Assembly: GCF_000719705.1 (NCBI RefSeq)
Contig: NZ_JOHO01000011.1
Coordinates: 62,001 to 126,000, forward strand
DNA: 64,000 nt
Direction: 5' to 3'
Source: Streptomyces sp. NRRL S-350
Lineage (GTDB): Bacteria; Actinomycetota; Actinomycetes; Streptomycetales; Streptomycetaceae
Made by a program: the position numbers and the translations under genes. This document shows, in pieces, positions 8,503 to 16,517 of the stretch (its first letter is position 1; every line of letters starts with the position of its first letter). The notes below the pieces were generated by a model, which had not been told where the DNA came from, searched no databases, and was given only the letters and a program-made list of their open reading frames with translations.

Positions 8503-8856
8503 CTATTCCAGCCAGCGCTGGGCGGCTTCGACGCTGTCGGCGCCGCTGGTGTTGAAGGCGATGGCGGCCTGGGGGGCGTGGCGGCGGACGAGGTTGACGA
8601 CGAGCTCGAAGAAGGGCAGGGCGGGTTCGGGCTTGCGGATGCCGCCGCCGATGACGACGACGTCCCAGCCGCGCCCGGCGAGCGCGGCGACGATCGCGGG
8701 CTCGGCGGTGTCGTCGGGCGCGACGAGGGTCATGGCGGCGTCGATGCCGTGCTCGGCGAAGCGGGCGAGTTCGGCGTCGAGGACGGCCCGCAGGCCGTCG
8801 CCGTCCATGCCGGGGATGGTGTGCGGGTCGAAGCCCAGGATGAGGACAGTAGCCAT
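8503..8856 (-). CDS. Conserved hypothetical protein, 117 residues
   Basis: Start MATVLILGFDPHTIPG at 8856 with an AGGAGAG site upstream. The sequence looks like a single alpha/beta domain: an N-terminal strand, a helical middle (LRAVLDAELARFAEHGIDA), the strand DVVVIGGGIRKPEPALPFFE and a C-terminal FNTSGADSVEAAQRWLE. Streptomycete homologues exist in memory without assigned function. No signal peptide, membrane segment or metal site is seen. It lies 14 bp after the sensor kinase on the same strand and is likely its last cotranscribed neighbour, but a link to signalling is only positional. Confidence 0.7.
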   Translation of the reverse strand: MATVLILGFDPHTIPGMDGDGLRAVLDAELARFAEHGIDAAMTLVAPDDTAEPAIVAALAGRGWDVVVIGGGIRKPEPALPFFELVVNLVRRHAPQAAIAFNTSGADSVEAAQRWLE

Positions 8857-8870
8857 GCCTCTCCTGACGA

Positions 8871-10304
8871 TCAGCCCCGCCGGGAGGGTTCCTGACCGCG
8901 CGGGGTCCGCTTCGCCCTGGCACCGCCCTCCGCCCGGGACTCGTTCGCGCCCGGCGCGGCCTTCTCCGCCGCCACGGCCTCCGACTCGGCCTCCGGCCCC
9001 GTCTCCGGCCCCGTCTCCGGCCCCGTCTCCGGCCCTGACTCCGGCCCTGTCTCCGGCCCCGGGCCGGACACCGTCCGAAGCGGCACCGAGGCCCGCAGCC
9101 GGAAGCCCTTCCCCCGCTCCCCCGGCCCGCTCTCCAGCCGCCCGCCGACCAGCGCCAGCCGCTCCTGCAACCCGGAGAGCCCGTTCCCCGGCTGGGACTT
9201 GCCCGGCCCGCGCCCGTCGTCGGCGATCTCCAGGACGGCGTAGCGCTCACCGCTCGCCTCCCAGCTCTCGTCCGCCGTCACCGTGCAGACGGTGGCGCCC
9301 TCGCCGTGCCGGACGATGTTGGTGACGGCCTCGCGCAGGGCCCAGGCGAGCGCGCCCGCCTCCTCGTTGGCCAGGCCGGGCCAGGTTTCCGCGAGCTCCG
9401 GCGCGGCCTCCAGCCGGACCTGGGCGGCGGCCAGCGCGGTGCGTGCGGCGGCGAGTTCGACCGGAAGGGTCGGGCGGCGGAAGCCGGTCACCGCCTCCCG
9501 GACGTCGATCAGCGACTGCCGGGCGACCTGCTCGATGTCGGCGACCTGGGCCCGCGCGGCCTCGTCCTTGCCGGCGTCCATGAACCGCCCGGCCAGTTCG
9601 CTCTTGAGGGTGATCAGCGACAGCGAGTGCCCGAGCAGGTCGTGCAGGTCGCGGGCGAGCCGCAGCCGTTCCTCGGAGGCGGCCAGGTGGGCGACGGCGG
9701 CCCGGGCCTCGCGCAGTTCCTTCATGGCGGCGACCAGCCGCTGCAGGCCGGTCATGGCGACGCCGGAGAGGAAGGCGCTGAGCGTGAAGGTGGCGATGTT
9801 GTCGGCCCCGGCGTGGACCAGCACGCCCGTTCCGGCGGTCAGCACGGCCACCGCGGCGAGCGCCCGGACGGCGTGGTGCAGCGGCGTGATGATGGCGACG
9901 CACACCGCGGTGTAGATGAACAGGGTCAGGAACGCGGCGCCGAGGACGAAGGAGGCGGCGACCGCGAGCACGACCATCGTCGCGACGATCACCTGGCAGG
10001 CCCGGGGCCGCATCCCCGACTGCGAGCGGAAGACCACCAGCAGGACGTAGGCCACCATGAAGCCCACCAGGCAGGTCCAGCCGAACGCCCGCCCCCCGGG
10101 GCTGTGGTTCCCGTTCAGCAGGTCGGTCGCCGGGTAGGCCAGGTAGAGCATCCACAGCAGCATCCAGGCGACCTTGACCAGCATCTGCCGTCGGGTCTCC
10201 ACCGGGGAGCCGGGGATGTTCATGAACGACGTACGCGCCGGACCCGCCTCCGGCTGCTCGTCGGATCGGTGGGTCTGGCGCGTGTCGCTCATGTCGATCA
10301 TCAT
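8871..10304 (-). CDS. DesK-type sensor histidine kinase
   Basis: 477 residues. The ATG at 10304 overlaps the permease stop (ATGA). Residues ~43-190 hold five or six membrane segments with no large outside domain. A HisKA_3 dimerisation domain follows with RLARDLHDLLGHSLS, the phosphorylated His being about 221, then a HATPase (LREAVTNIVRHG; EIADDGRGPG; GNGLSGLQERL). The last ~60 residues are a low-complexity tail with PETG-type repeats (DNA 8994-9064) that kinases of this family normally lack. Kinase and ABC exporter genes overlap, so it probably senses membrane stress or an exported compound and phosphorylates the regulator at 6235-6864. Confidence 0.9.
   Translation of the reverse strand: MMIDMSDTRQTHRSDEQPEAGPARTSFMNIPGSPVETRRQMLVKVAWMLLWMLYLAYPATDLLNGNHSPGGRAFGWTCLVGFMVAYVLLVVFRSQSGMRPRACQVIVATMVVLAVAASFVLGAAFLTLFIYTAVCVAIITPLHHAVRALAAVAVLTAGTGVLVHAGADNIATFTLSAFLSGVAMTGLQRLVAAMKELREARAAVAHLAASEERLRLARDLHDLLGHSLSLITLKSELAGRFMDAGKDEAARAQVADIEQVARQSLIDVREAVTGFRRPTLPVELAAARTALAAAQVRLEAAPELAETWPGLANEEAGALAWALREAVTNIVRHGEGATVCTVTADESWEASGERYAVLEIADDGRGPGKSQPGNGLSGLQERLALVGGRLESGPGERGKGFRLRASVPLRTVSGPGPETGPESGPETGPETGPETGPEAESEAVAAEKAAPGANESRAEGGARAKRTPRGQEPSRRG
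8994..9064 (-). repeat. 12-bp repeats encoding a PETG-type tail
   Basis: About six copies of a GGCCCCGTCTCC-like 12-mer lie inside the kinase gene and encode GPET / GPES tetrapeptides. Unit sequence drifts slightly (T for C at the fifth position), so the array is not freshly made. Confidence 0.8.
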
Positions 10305-11023
10305 GCCTGGCGGGTGTCGCGGCGGTACAGGGCCGCGGCGGCGACGACGAACACCGCGAGGAAGCCGGCCAGCCCGGCGACCGCGACGGTGTCCAGGGAG
10401 TGCCCGGGCTGGGTGAAGGTGGCCAGGTGGTTGTACAGGTAGACGGGGTTGAAGCGGGCGAACTTCTCCATCGAGCCGCTCACCGGGAACCAGGTGCCGC
10501 CGAGCAGCGCCATCGCCATGTAGGTGATCATCACGATCGGCTGCACGGCGTCCGGCGCCGCCGCGTACCCGAGTGCCACGCCGAGCGCCGCGAAGACGAA
10601 ACTGCCCAGCCACAGCGCGACGGCCAGACCGGCCCACTGGGCCGCGGAGAGCGTGACGCCCTGGGCCAAGCCGACCGCGAAGACCACCAGGATCGCCGGC
10701 AGGGTGGTGACCGCGCTCGCCGCGATCTTGCCGACGGTGTACGCGCGGCCGGGCAGCGCGGTCAGCCGCAGCTGCCGGGTCCAGCCGCTCTTGCGCTCCA
10801 GCGAGATCCGCTGCGCGCTGCCGGTCAGCACCGCGCCGACCGCGCCGAAGGTGGCCATCGAGACCATGAAGTAGGTCTTCACCGGGAGGCCGCCGGCCTG
10901 GTTGGCGGCGCCGTAGGCGTGGATGAAGAAGACGTACATCAGCGCCGGGTAGACGACGGTGAAGAACAGGTAGCGCCGGTTGCGGAGGGTCCGCAGGATC
11001 TCCAGCTTGATCAGGGTGGTCAT
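10301..11023 (-). CDS. ABC-2 type transporter permease
   Basis: 240 residues with six predicted membrane helices (first at about 17-35, YLFFTVVYPALMYVFFI). It has the usual ABC-2 layout: a short N-terminal amphipathic helix LIKLEILRTLRNRRY, the conserved SLERKSGWTRQLRLTALP cytoplasmic loop and the GGTWFPVSGSMEKFARFNPVYLYNHL segment near the end. Start and stop each overlap a neighbour by 4 bp (ATGA), so ATPase, permease and kinase are one translationally coupled operon. Export of a drug, lipid or peptide is inferred from family; the substrate is unknown. Confidence 0.92.
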   Translation of the reverse strand: MTTLIKLEILRTLRNRRYLFFTVVYPALMYVFFIHAYGAANQAGGLPVKTYFMVSMATFGAVGAVLTGSAQRISLERKSGWTRQLRLTALPGRAYTVGKIAASAVTTLPAILVVFAVGLAQGVTLSAAQWAGLAVALWLGSFVFAALGVALGYAAAPDAVQPIVMITYMAMALLGGTWFPVSGSMEKFARFNPVYLYNHLATFTQPGHSLDTVAVAGLAGFLAVFVVAAAALYRRDTRQA

Positions 11024-11979
11024 CGCACGCTCTCCTTCTCGGCGCCGTGGGCGGCGTCCTCGCGGTCCAGCTCGCCGGTGATGGTCAGGAAGGCCTGCTC
11101 CAGGCCCACGCCGGTGACCTCCAGGCCGCGCGGGTACAGGCCCGCCCGGTAGAGCCCGGCCACGCTCGCGTCGGCGTCGGCCGTCCGGATCCGCACCGTC
11201 CGGACCCCGGCGACGCGGGCGGTGACGTCCAGCGACTGCACGCCCGGCAGGCTGCGCAGCACGGCGTCCTCGAACCGGCCGTCCGTGTCGTGGAGTTCGA
11301 AGGCGATCCGGCGGGCGCCGGCCCGCGCCTTGATCTCGGCGGAGCTGCCGTCGGCGATCAGCCGGCCCCGGTGCAGTACCAGGACGCGGTCGGCGATCGA
11401 GTCGGCCTCCTCCAGGTAGTGGGTGGCGAACAGCACCGTGCGCCCGGCGTCGGCCTGCGCCCGCATGCTCGCCCAGAACGCCTGCCGGACGCTGACGTCC
11501 ATGCCGGTGGTGGGCTCGTCCAGCACGATCAGGTCGTTGTCGCCGGCGATCGCCAGGGCGAAGCGCACGCGCTGCTCCTGGCCTCCGGACAGCTTGTCGA
11601 CCCGGCGCTCCGCCAGCTCCGTGATCCCCGCGTCGGCCAGCACCCCCGTGACCGACCGACCGCGGGGGTGCACGTCGCAGGCGAGCCGGACCAGCTCGCG
11701 CACCTTGACGTCGGACATCAGTCCGCCGCTCTGCAGCATCGCGCCGACCCGGCCGGCCGCGATCGCCGCCCGCGGGGCGCCGCCGAACAGCGTCACGCTG
11801 CCCTGGTCGGGTTCCCGCAGGCCCAGCAGCAGGTCCAGGCTGGTGGACTTGCCGGCGCCGTTCGGGCCGAGCAGGGCGACGGTCTCGCCCGGCCGCAGCA
11901 CGAGGTCCAGCCCGTCCACGGCGCGCACCCGCCCGTAGCTCTTGCCCACGCCGCGGAAGGCGGCCACCTCGGTGTCCAT
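11020..11979 (-). CDS. ABC transporter ATP-binding protein (ABC-2 exporter)
   Basis: 319 residues; start MDTEVAAF at 11979 has a GAGGAG site. Walker A GPNGAGKS, signature LSGGQEQR, Walker B LIVLDEPTTGMD and the switch His (FATHYLEEAD) are intact. About 100 residues beyond the ATPase core form the C-terminal regulatory domain common in daunorubicin-type exporters. First gene of the ATPase-permease-kinase operon; the 215-bp region upstream carries a palindrome at 12087-12100 that may be the response-regulator site. Confidence 0.93.
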   Translation of the reverse strand: MDTEVAAFRGVGKSYGRVRAVDGLDLVLRPGETVALLGPNGAGKSTSLDLLLGLREPDQGSVTLFGGAPRAAIAAGRVGAMLQSGGLMSDVKVRELVRLACDVHPRGRSVTGVLADAGITELAERRVDKLSGGQEQRVRFALAIAGDNDLIVLDEPTTGMDVSVRQAFWASMRAQADAGRTVLFATHYLEEADSIADRVLVLHRGRLIADGSSAEIKARAGARRIAFELHDTDGRFEDAVLRSLPGVQSLDVTARVAGVRTVRIRTADADASVAGLYRAGLYPRGLEVTGVGLEQAFLTITGELDREDAAHGAEKESVR

Positions 11980-12086
11980 CGCCCGGCTCCTCTTCCCTGA
12001 TGGTGTCGCGTCCGGTGCTGTTCGCACCACCTCAGAGTCCCGCGCGGGCGGGTGGCGGCGGCAGTGTCCGCCGTCGTGCGTTCGGT

Positions 12087-12100
12087 ATGACGGATGTCAT
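12087..12100. promoter_or_regulatory. Candidate response-regulator operator
   Basis: ATGAC, GGAT, GTCAT is a perfect 5+4+5 inverted repeat about 110 bp before the ATPase start. Its form matches sites expected for NarL/DesR-type regulators; the link to the regulator at 6235-6864 is inferred. Confidence 0.55.
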
Positions 12101-12194
12101 GGCGGCGGCCGGTACCCGGATCAGGGGCACCGGCCGCCGGACGGGCTGGTGAGGAGCGGTCGTCGGGCCCGTGACGGCCTCCCTCACCGTCCCG

Positions 12195-14375
12195 TCACAG
12201 GCCCAGCGCGCGCTTCACGAAGTCGACCTGGAGCAGCAGCAGGTTCTCCGCGACCTCCTCCTGCGGTGTCATGTGGGTGACCCCGGACAGCGGCAGCACG
12301 GTGTGCGGGCGCCCGGCGGCGAGCAGCGCCGAGGAGAGCCGCAGGGTGTGCGCGGCCACCACGTTGTCGTCGGCGAGCCCGTGGATGATCATCAGCGGGC
12401 GCTCCAGCCCGGCCGCGTAGCCGCTCAGCGAGTTGGCCGCGTACACCTCGGGCCGCTCCGCCGGGTCGCCCAGGTAGCGCTCGGTGTAGTGGGTGTCGTA
12501 CAGCGCCCAGTCGGTCACCGGCGCGCCGGACACCGCCGCGTGGAAGACGTCCGGGCGGCGCAGCACGGCGAGGGCGGAGAGGTAGCCGCCGTACGACCAG
12601 CCGCGGATGGCGACCCGCCCGAGGTCCAGCGGGAACTCCTCGGCGAGCGCCTGCAGCGCCTCGACCTGGTCGTCCAGGGTCGCCCCGGCGAAGTCGTGGG
12701 CGATCGACTTCTCCCAGGCCGGCCCGCGCCCGGGGGTGCCGCGGCCGTCGGCGACGACCACCGCGAAGCCCTGGTCGGCGAACCACTGCGAGTTGAGGTG
12801 CGGGTTGTGCGCCTGGACGACGCGCTGGCCGTGCGGGCCGCCGTACGGGTCCATCAGGACGGGCAGCAGGCCGTCGCGCTCGCGGTCGTAGCCGGTGGGC
12901 AGGAAGACGGCGGCGGGGATGCGGCGCTCGCCGGCGAAGCGGAAGACCGGGCGCGCGGTGATGACCGGGGTCTCGGCGTACGAGGCGATGGTGGCGACGT
13001 CGTCGACCACCACGCCCTCGGGCAGGTCCCGGGCGACCTGCACGAGGGTGCCGGGCAGGTCGGGCTCGGCGGTGGCCCGGACGGTGATCCCGCCGGCGTG
13101 CACCGCGCTGGTGACGGAGGTGAACGGCCGGCCGTTGGCGGACTCCCAGCCGAGCCGCTTGCCGTCGTGGCTGATCCGTCCGACGGCGACCCAGCCGGGC
13201 TCCGGGTCGGTTTCGGTGGCGCCGCCGGAGGCGGTGAAGAACACCTCGTCGTCGGTGACCGCGACGACCGAGCGCAGGTGCAGGTCGGCCCCGGTGACGG
13301 CGTGGTCGCCGATCACCAGCGCCCGGGTGCCGCCCTCGTCCGAGATCCGCACCAGCTTGCCGTCCGGGGTCCACGCCGGGACGCCCCGGAACAGCTCCAG
13401 CCAGGCGCCGTCCTCCTCCTCGTGCAGCACCTCGGTGGCGCCGGTGGCCACGTCCAGGCCGAGGATCCGCTGGCGGCGCTGGTCGCGGGACTGCACCTGC
13501 AGCAGCGGCACGCCGCCCGACGACCAGTGCACGCGGCCCAGGTACGGGAAGGCCGTGCGGTCCCAGACCACCTCGGTGCGCCCGCCGCGCAGGTCGAGCA
13601 CCCAGAGTCCGACCTCGGCGTTGGCGGTGCCGGCCGCCGGGTAGGCGACCTCGGCGGGCTCGCGGTCCGGGTTGGCCGGGTCGGCGATCCACCAGCGGCG
13701 CACCGGGCCGTCGTCGGCGCGCTCGACCAGCAGCCGGTCGCTCTCCGGGGACCACCAGAAGCCCCGGTCGCGGTCCATCTCCTCCTGCGCGATGAACTCG
13801 GCCTGACCCCAGGTGACGTTCGGTCCGTCCGGCTCGGCGAGCACCCGGTCGCCGCTGCCGTCGGTCCGGGTCAGCCGCAGTTCGCCGGCGGTGTTGGCGT
13901 AGGCGACGTACGCGCCGTCCGGCGACGGCCGCGGGTCCAACAGCGGCCCCTGGGCGGGCAGTTCGGCGGTGGCACCGGTGGTGAGGTCGGCGGTGAACAG
14001 GCGGCCGGAGAGCGCGAACGCGGCCAGCGTGCCGGCCGCGTCCAGGGCGTAGCCGACGATGCCGGCCGAGCCTTCCCGGCTGCGCTCGCGGCGGGCCTTC
14101 TCGGCCGGCGAGAGGTCCTCCTCGCCGCCGCCCAGCAGGACGGCCGGGTCGGCGGCGATCCGCTCCTCGCCGGTGGCGGTGTCGAGGGTCCAGAGCAGGT
14201 TGGCCCGGTCGCTGCCCGTGGAGGTCCCGTCGGCCGAGTGCCGGGGGCGGGAGCGGAGGAAGAGGACCCGCGAGCCGTCCGGCGTGACGGAGAAGGAGCG
14301 GGGCGCGCCGACGGTGTAGCGCAGGGTCCGCGCGTACTGCCGGGGGAAGGTGTCCGCAGGGGTGTGGGAGGTCAT
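12195..14375 (-). CDS. S9 family peptidase (dipeptidyl/prolyl oligopeptidase type)
   Basis: 726 residues. The N-terminal ~430 residues are a beta-propeller-like domain (SRVLFLRSR, DPRPSPDGAYVAYANTAGEL); the C-terminal alpha/beta hydrolase holds the triad: Ser about 594 in GWSYGGYLS, Asp about 670 in LADDNV and His about 701 in GVTHMT. No signal peptide, so it is probably cytosolic and trims short peptides, which would fit with the peptide-uptake systems nearby. The ATG at 14375 has no Shine-Dalgarno, but TAGGGT lies 8 nt before it (14389-14384), implying a leaderless transcript. The EEDLSPAEKARRER segment is typical of the actinobacterial DPP IV-like group. Confidence 0.93.
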   Translation of the reverse strand: MTSHTPADTFPRQYARTLRYTVGAPRSFSVTPDGSRVLFLRSRPRHSADGTSTGSDRANLLWTLDTATGEERIAADPAVLLGGGEEDLSPAEKARRERSREGSAGIVGYALDAAGTLAAFALSGRLFTADLTTGATAELPAQGPLLDPRPSPDGAYVAYANTAGELRLTRTDGSGDRVLAEPDGPNVTWGQAEFIAQEEMDRDRGFWWSPESDRLLVERADDGPVRRWWIADPANPDREPAEVAYPAAGTANAEVGLWVLDLRGGRTEVVWDRTAFPYLGRVHWSSGGVPLLQVQSRDQRRQRILGLDVATGATEVLHEEEDGAWLELFRGVPAWTPDGKLVRISDEGGTRALVIGDHAVTGADLHLRSVVAVTDDEVFFTASGGATETDPEPGWVAVGRISHDGKRLGWESANGRPFTSVTSAVHAGGITVRATAEPDLPGTLVQVARDLPEGVVVDDVATIASYAETPVITARPVFRFAGERRIPAAVFLPTGYDRERDGLLPVLMDPYGGPHGQRVVQAHNPHLNSQWFADQGFAVVVADGRGTPGRGPAWEKSIAHDFAGATLDDQVEALQALAEEFPLDLGRVAIRGWSYGGYLSALAVLRRPDVFHAAVSGAPVTDWALYDTHYTERYLGDPAERPEVYAANSLSGYAAGLERPLMIIHGLADDNVVAAHTLRLSSALLAAGRPHTVLPLSGVTHMTPQEEVAENLLLLQVDFVKRALGL

Positions 14376-14687
14376 GGCACCAGACCCTACGACGCGGGAC
14401 TGCCGCCGTCGGGAGGCTGGTGATCACTCGTTCGGAGCATCGCCCCCGAGTGCGTCCCCACGGCTTCCGGACCCCCTCCGACCGGCCCGGGCGCCTCCTG
14501 CGCCCCGCGCGCCCCGGCACGCCGGGACTCACCGAACGTAATGCTCCCCTTACCCATCGGGTATGACTTGTCGAGCGAGTGATCGTCGGCCCCGTCCCGG
14601 ACCCCGGTCACCCGCAGACTCCAGTCCCGCGCCGTCCCACCGCCGCCCTCCCAGGACGGCGGCGCCCGAGAAGGGGTGTGAGCCGAC
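14376..14687. promoter_or_regulatory. 312-bp divergent intergenic region
   Basis: It holds the leaderless promoter of the S9 peptidase (TAGGGT at 14389-14384, minus) and, for the small membrane protein, an AT-richer stretch around 14538-14570. A 10-bp inverted repeat (TGATCACTCG near 14420, CGAGTGATCG near 14574) spans most of the gap. No gene supported. Confidence 0.5.
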
Positions 14688-14882
14688 ATGGCCATGAACA
14701 TCTCCGCAGCCGTGCTGATGCTGGTCATCGTGGTGGTGCTGATCCGCCGCTCCGGCCTGAAGCTGGCGCACGCGATCGTCTGCGCGCTGCTCGGCTTCTA
14801 CCTGGCCTCCAGCTCGATCGCCCCGTCGATCAGCCAGGTCACCAGCAACCTCGCCGGGATGATCAACGGCCTGAAGCTCTGA
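14688..14882 (+). CDS. Small membrane protein, 64 residues
   Basis: [20 protein letters not shown] starts a single-pass or hairpin membrane protein; a second hydrophobic stretch ([19 protein letters not shown]) follows. A GAAGGGG site lies 11 nt upstream. The pattern [22 protein letters not shown] is one I recall from short streptomycete proteins, some of them encoded next to plasmid-transfer genes; no such genes are present here. Function unknown. It ends 31 bp before mshB, which has its own promoter. Confidence 0.75.
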   Translation: MAMNISAAVLMLVIVVVLIRRSGLKLAHAIVCALLGFYLASSSIAPSISQVTSNLAGMINGLKL

Positions 14883-14900
14883 CCCCGCGACGGCGGTCGT

Positions 14901-14913
14901 TAGGCTTCCTCCC
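14901..14913 (+). promoter_or_regulatory. Leaderless promoter of mshB
   Basis: TAGGCT (14901-14906) followed by 7 nt and the ATG at 14914, with no Shine-Dalgarno. Confidence 0.6.
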
Positions 14914-15822
14914 ATGACCGCGACTACCGGCCGCCGACTCCTCCTGGTGCACGCGCACCCCGACGACGAGTCGATCGGCAACGGCGCCACCATGGCCCGG
15001 TACGCCGCCGAGGGCGCCAGGGTCACGCTGGTGACCTGCACCCTCGGCGAGGGCGGCGAGGTGATCCCCCCGGAGCTGGCCCACCTGACGGCCGATCGGG
15101 ACGACACCCTCGGCGCGCACCGGATCGGCGAGCTGACCGAGGCGATGCGCGCTCTCGGCGTCACCGACGTCCGCTTCCTCGGCGGCCCGGGGCGCTACCG
15201 CGACTCCGGGATGATGGGCGTGCCCGACAACGACGTGCCCGGCTGCTTCTGGCGGGCCGACGTGGACGAGGCGGCCGGCCACCTGGTCGCGGTGATCCGC
15301 GAGGTGCGCCCGCAGGTGCTGGTCACGTACGACGAGAACGGCGGCTACGGGCACCCGGACCACATCCAGGCGCACCGGGTCGCGATGCGCGCCCACGAGC
15401 TGGCCGCCGACCCGGCGTACCGCCCCGAGTCGGGCCGGCCCTGGCGGATCGCCAAGGTGTACTGGAACCGGATGCCCCGCTCGGTGATCGAGGCCGGGCT
15501 CGCCGAGGCCGCCGCCAAGGCCTCCTTCCCGGGCGTCGCCCAGCCGTCCGACGTCCCCGGCGTGGTCGCCGACGAGGTCGTCACCACGGTGCTGGACGGC
15601 GCCGCGTACGCCGGGCGCAAGGCCGCCGCGATGGCCGCGCACGCCACCCAGATCACCGTGGACGGCGCCTTCTTCGCGCTGTCCAACGACCTGGGCCAGC
15701 CCCTGCTCGCCACCGAGTACTACCAGTTGGCGCGCGGCCAGGCCGGCCCGGGCGAACCGGAGGACGACCTGTTCGCGGGCCTCGACACCGTGTCCGCGGA
15801 CACCGAGGAGGACGCCCGATGA
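14914..15822 (+). CDS. mshB: Mycothiol biosynthesis deacetylase
   Basis: 302 residues. MshB removes the acetyl group from GlcNAc-inositol, the second committed step of mycothiol, the main thiol of actinobacteria. The LmbE fold is clear: zinc-binding HAHPDDES (His15, Asp18), the catalytic-loop region [10 protein letters not shown], and [16 protein letters not shown] with the third zinc ligand (His148 or His151). Length and motifs match the family well. A TAGGCT box 7 nt before the ATG and the lack of a ribosome site suggest a leaderless message. The stop overlaps the DUF6113 gene by 4 bp (ATGA). Confidence 0.95.
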   Translation: MTATTGRRLLLVHAHPDDESIGNGATMARYAAEGARVTLVTCTLGEGGEVIPPELAHLTADRDDTLGAHRIGELTEAMRALGVTDVRFLGGPGRYRDSGMMGVPDNDVPGCFWRADVDEAAGHLVAVIREVRPQVLVTYDENGGYGHPDHIQAHRVAMRAHELAADPAYRPESGRPWRIAKVYWNRMPRSVIEAGLAEAAAKASFPGVAQPSDVPGVVADEVVTTVLDGAAYAGRKAAAMAAHATQITVDGAFFALSNDLGQPLLATEYYQLARGQAGPGEPEDDLFAGLDTVSADTEEDAR

Positions 15823-16274
15823 GCAAGCCCGCCGCCCAGCCGCCGCGCCGGTCCGTGCCGGCGGCCGTCCTCGGCACCCGCGAGGAGCGGCTGGCCGAGC
15901 CCCAACCCCCGCGCGCCGCCCGGATCGCGGCGTATGTCCTGTTCTTCCTGCTCGGCATCGCCGTGTCGGTCTGCGGATCCTTTGTGCAGGCCCTGTGGCC
16001 GCCCGTGGGAGTGCTGTTGGCGCTCGCCGCGACGGCCGCCACCTTCTACGCGGGCCTGCGGGTCACCGGCACCCGCCTGGGCGCGGGCGCCCCCGCGGCA
16101 GGCTGGTTCCTGGCGATGCTGCTGCTGATCGTGCCCCGGCCGGAGGGCGACAACGTGCTGTGGTCCAACGCCACCTCACTGGCCTGGCTGTTCGCCGGCT
16201 CGGTGCTCGGCGTGATCTGCGCCACCCTGCCCACCCGCACCAGCTGGTTCCCCGGGGTGCCCGGCCCGCGCTGA
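15819..16274 (+). CDS. DUF6113 family membrane protein
   Basis: 151 residues, start overlapping the mshB stop (ATGA). An N-terminal charged stretch of ~35 residues is followed by four membrane segments ([65 protein letters not shown]). No catalytic motif. The coupling to mshB is common in streptomycetes as I recall, but no mycothiol role is established. Confidence 0.82.
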   Translation: MSKPAAQPPRRSVPAAVLGTREERLAEPQPPRAARIAAYVLFFLLGIAVSVCGSFVQALWPPVGVLLALAATAATFYAGLRVTGTRLGAGAPAAGWFLAMLLLIVPRPEGDNVLWSNATSLAWLFAGSVLGVICATLPTRTSWFPGVPGPR

Positions 16275-16517
16275 CCCCGCCCGCCTGCGGCGCACGGCCC
16301 CTCGTACGACGCGCAGTCAGGAGCGCACGGCCTTACTCTCATACCGGAGGAACCGGACGTATCAGGATCTGTCCGAAGCCGTTCACCGCTCAGTTCTTCC
16401 CAGTATGGTGGTCCCGCAGAACGCCGTACCCGACCGCCGCCCGCCCCAGCCGGGCCCGGCGCCCACGAACCGCGGTCGCGCCGCACGGCCCGCCCGCGAA
16501 CCCGGAGCAGAGCAGCA

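Noticed and set aside
8048..9250. 400-codon minus-strand frame across the GNAT, the 117-aa gene and the kinase end
   Set aside because: Low-complexity Arg-rich translation, no ribosome site, overlaps three supported genes.
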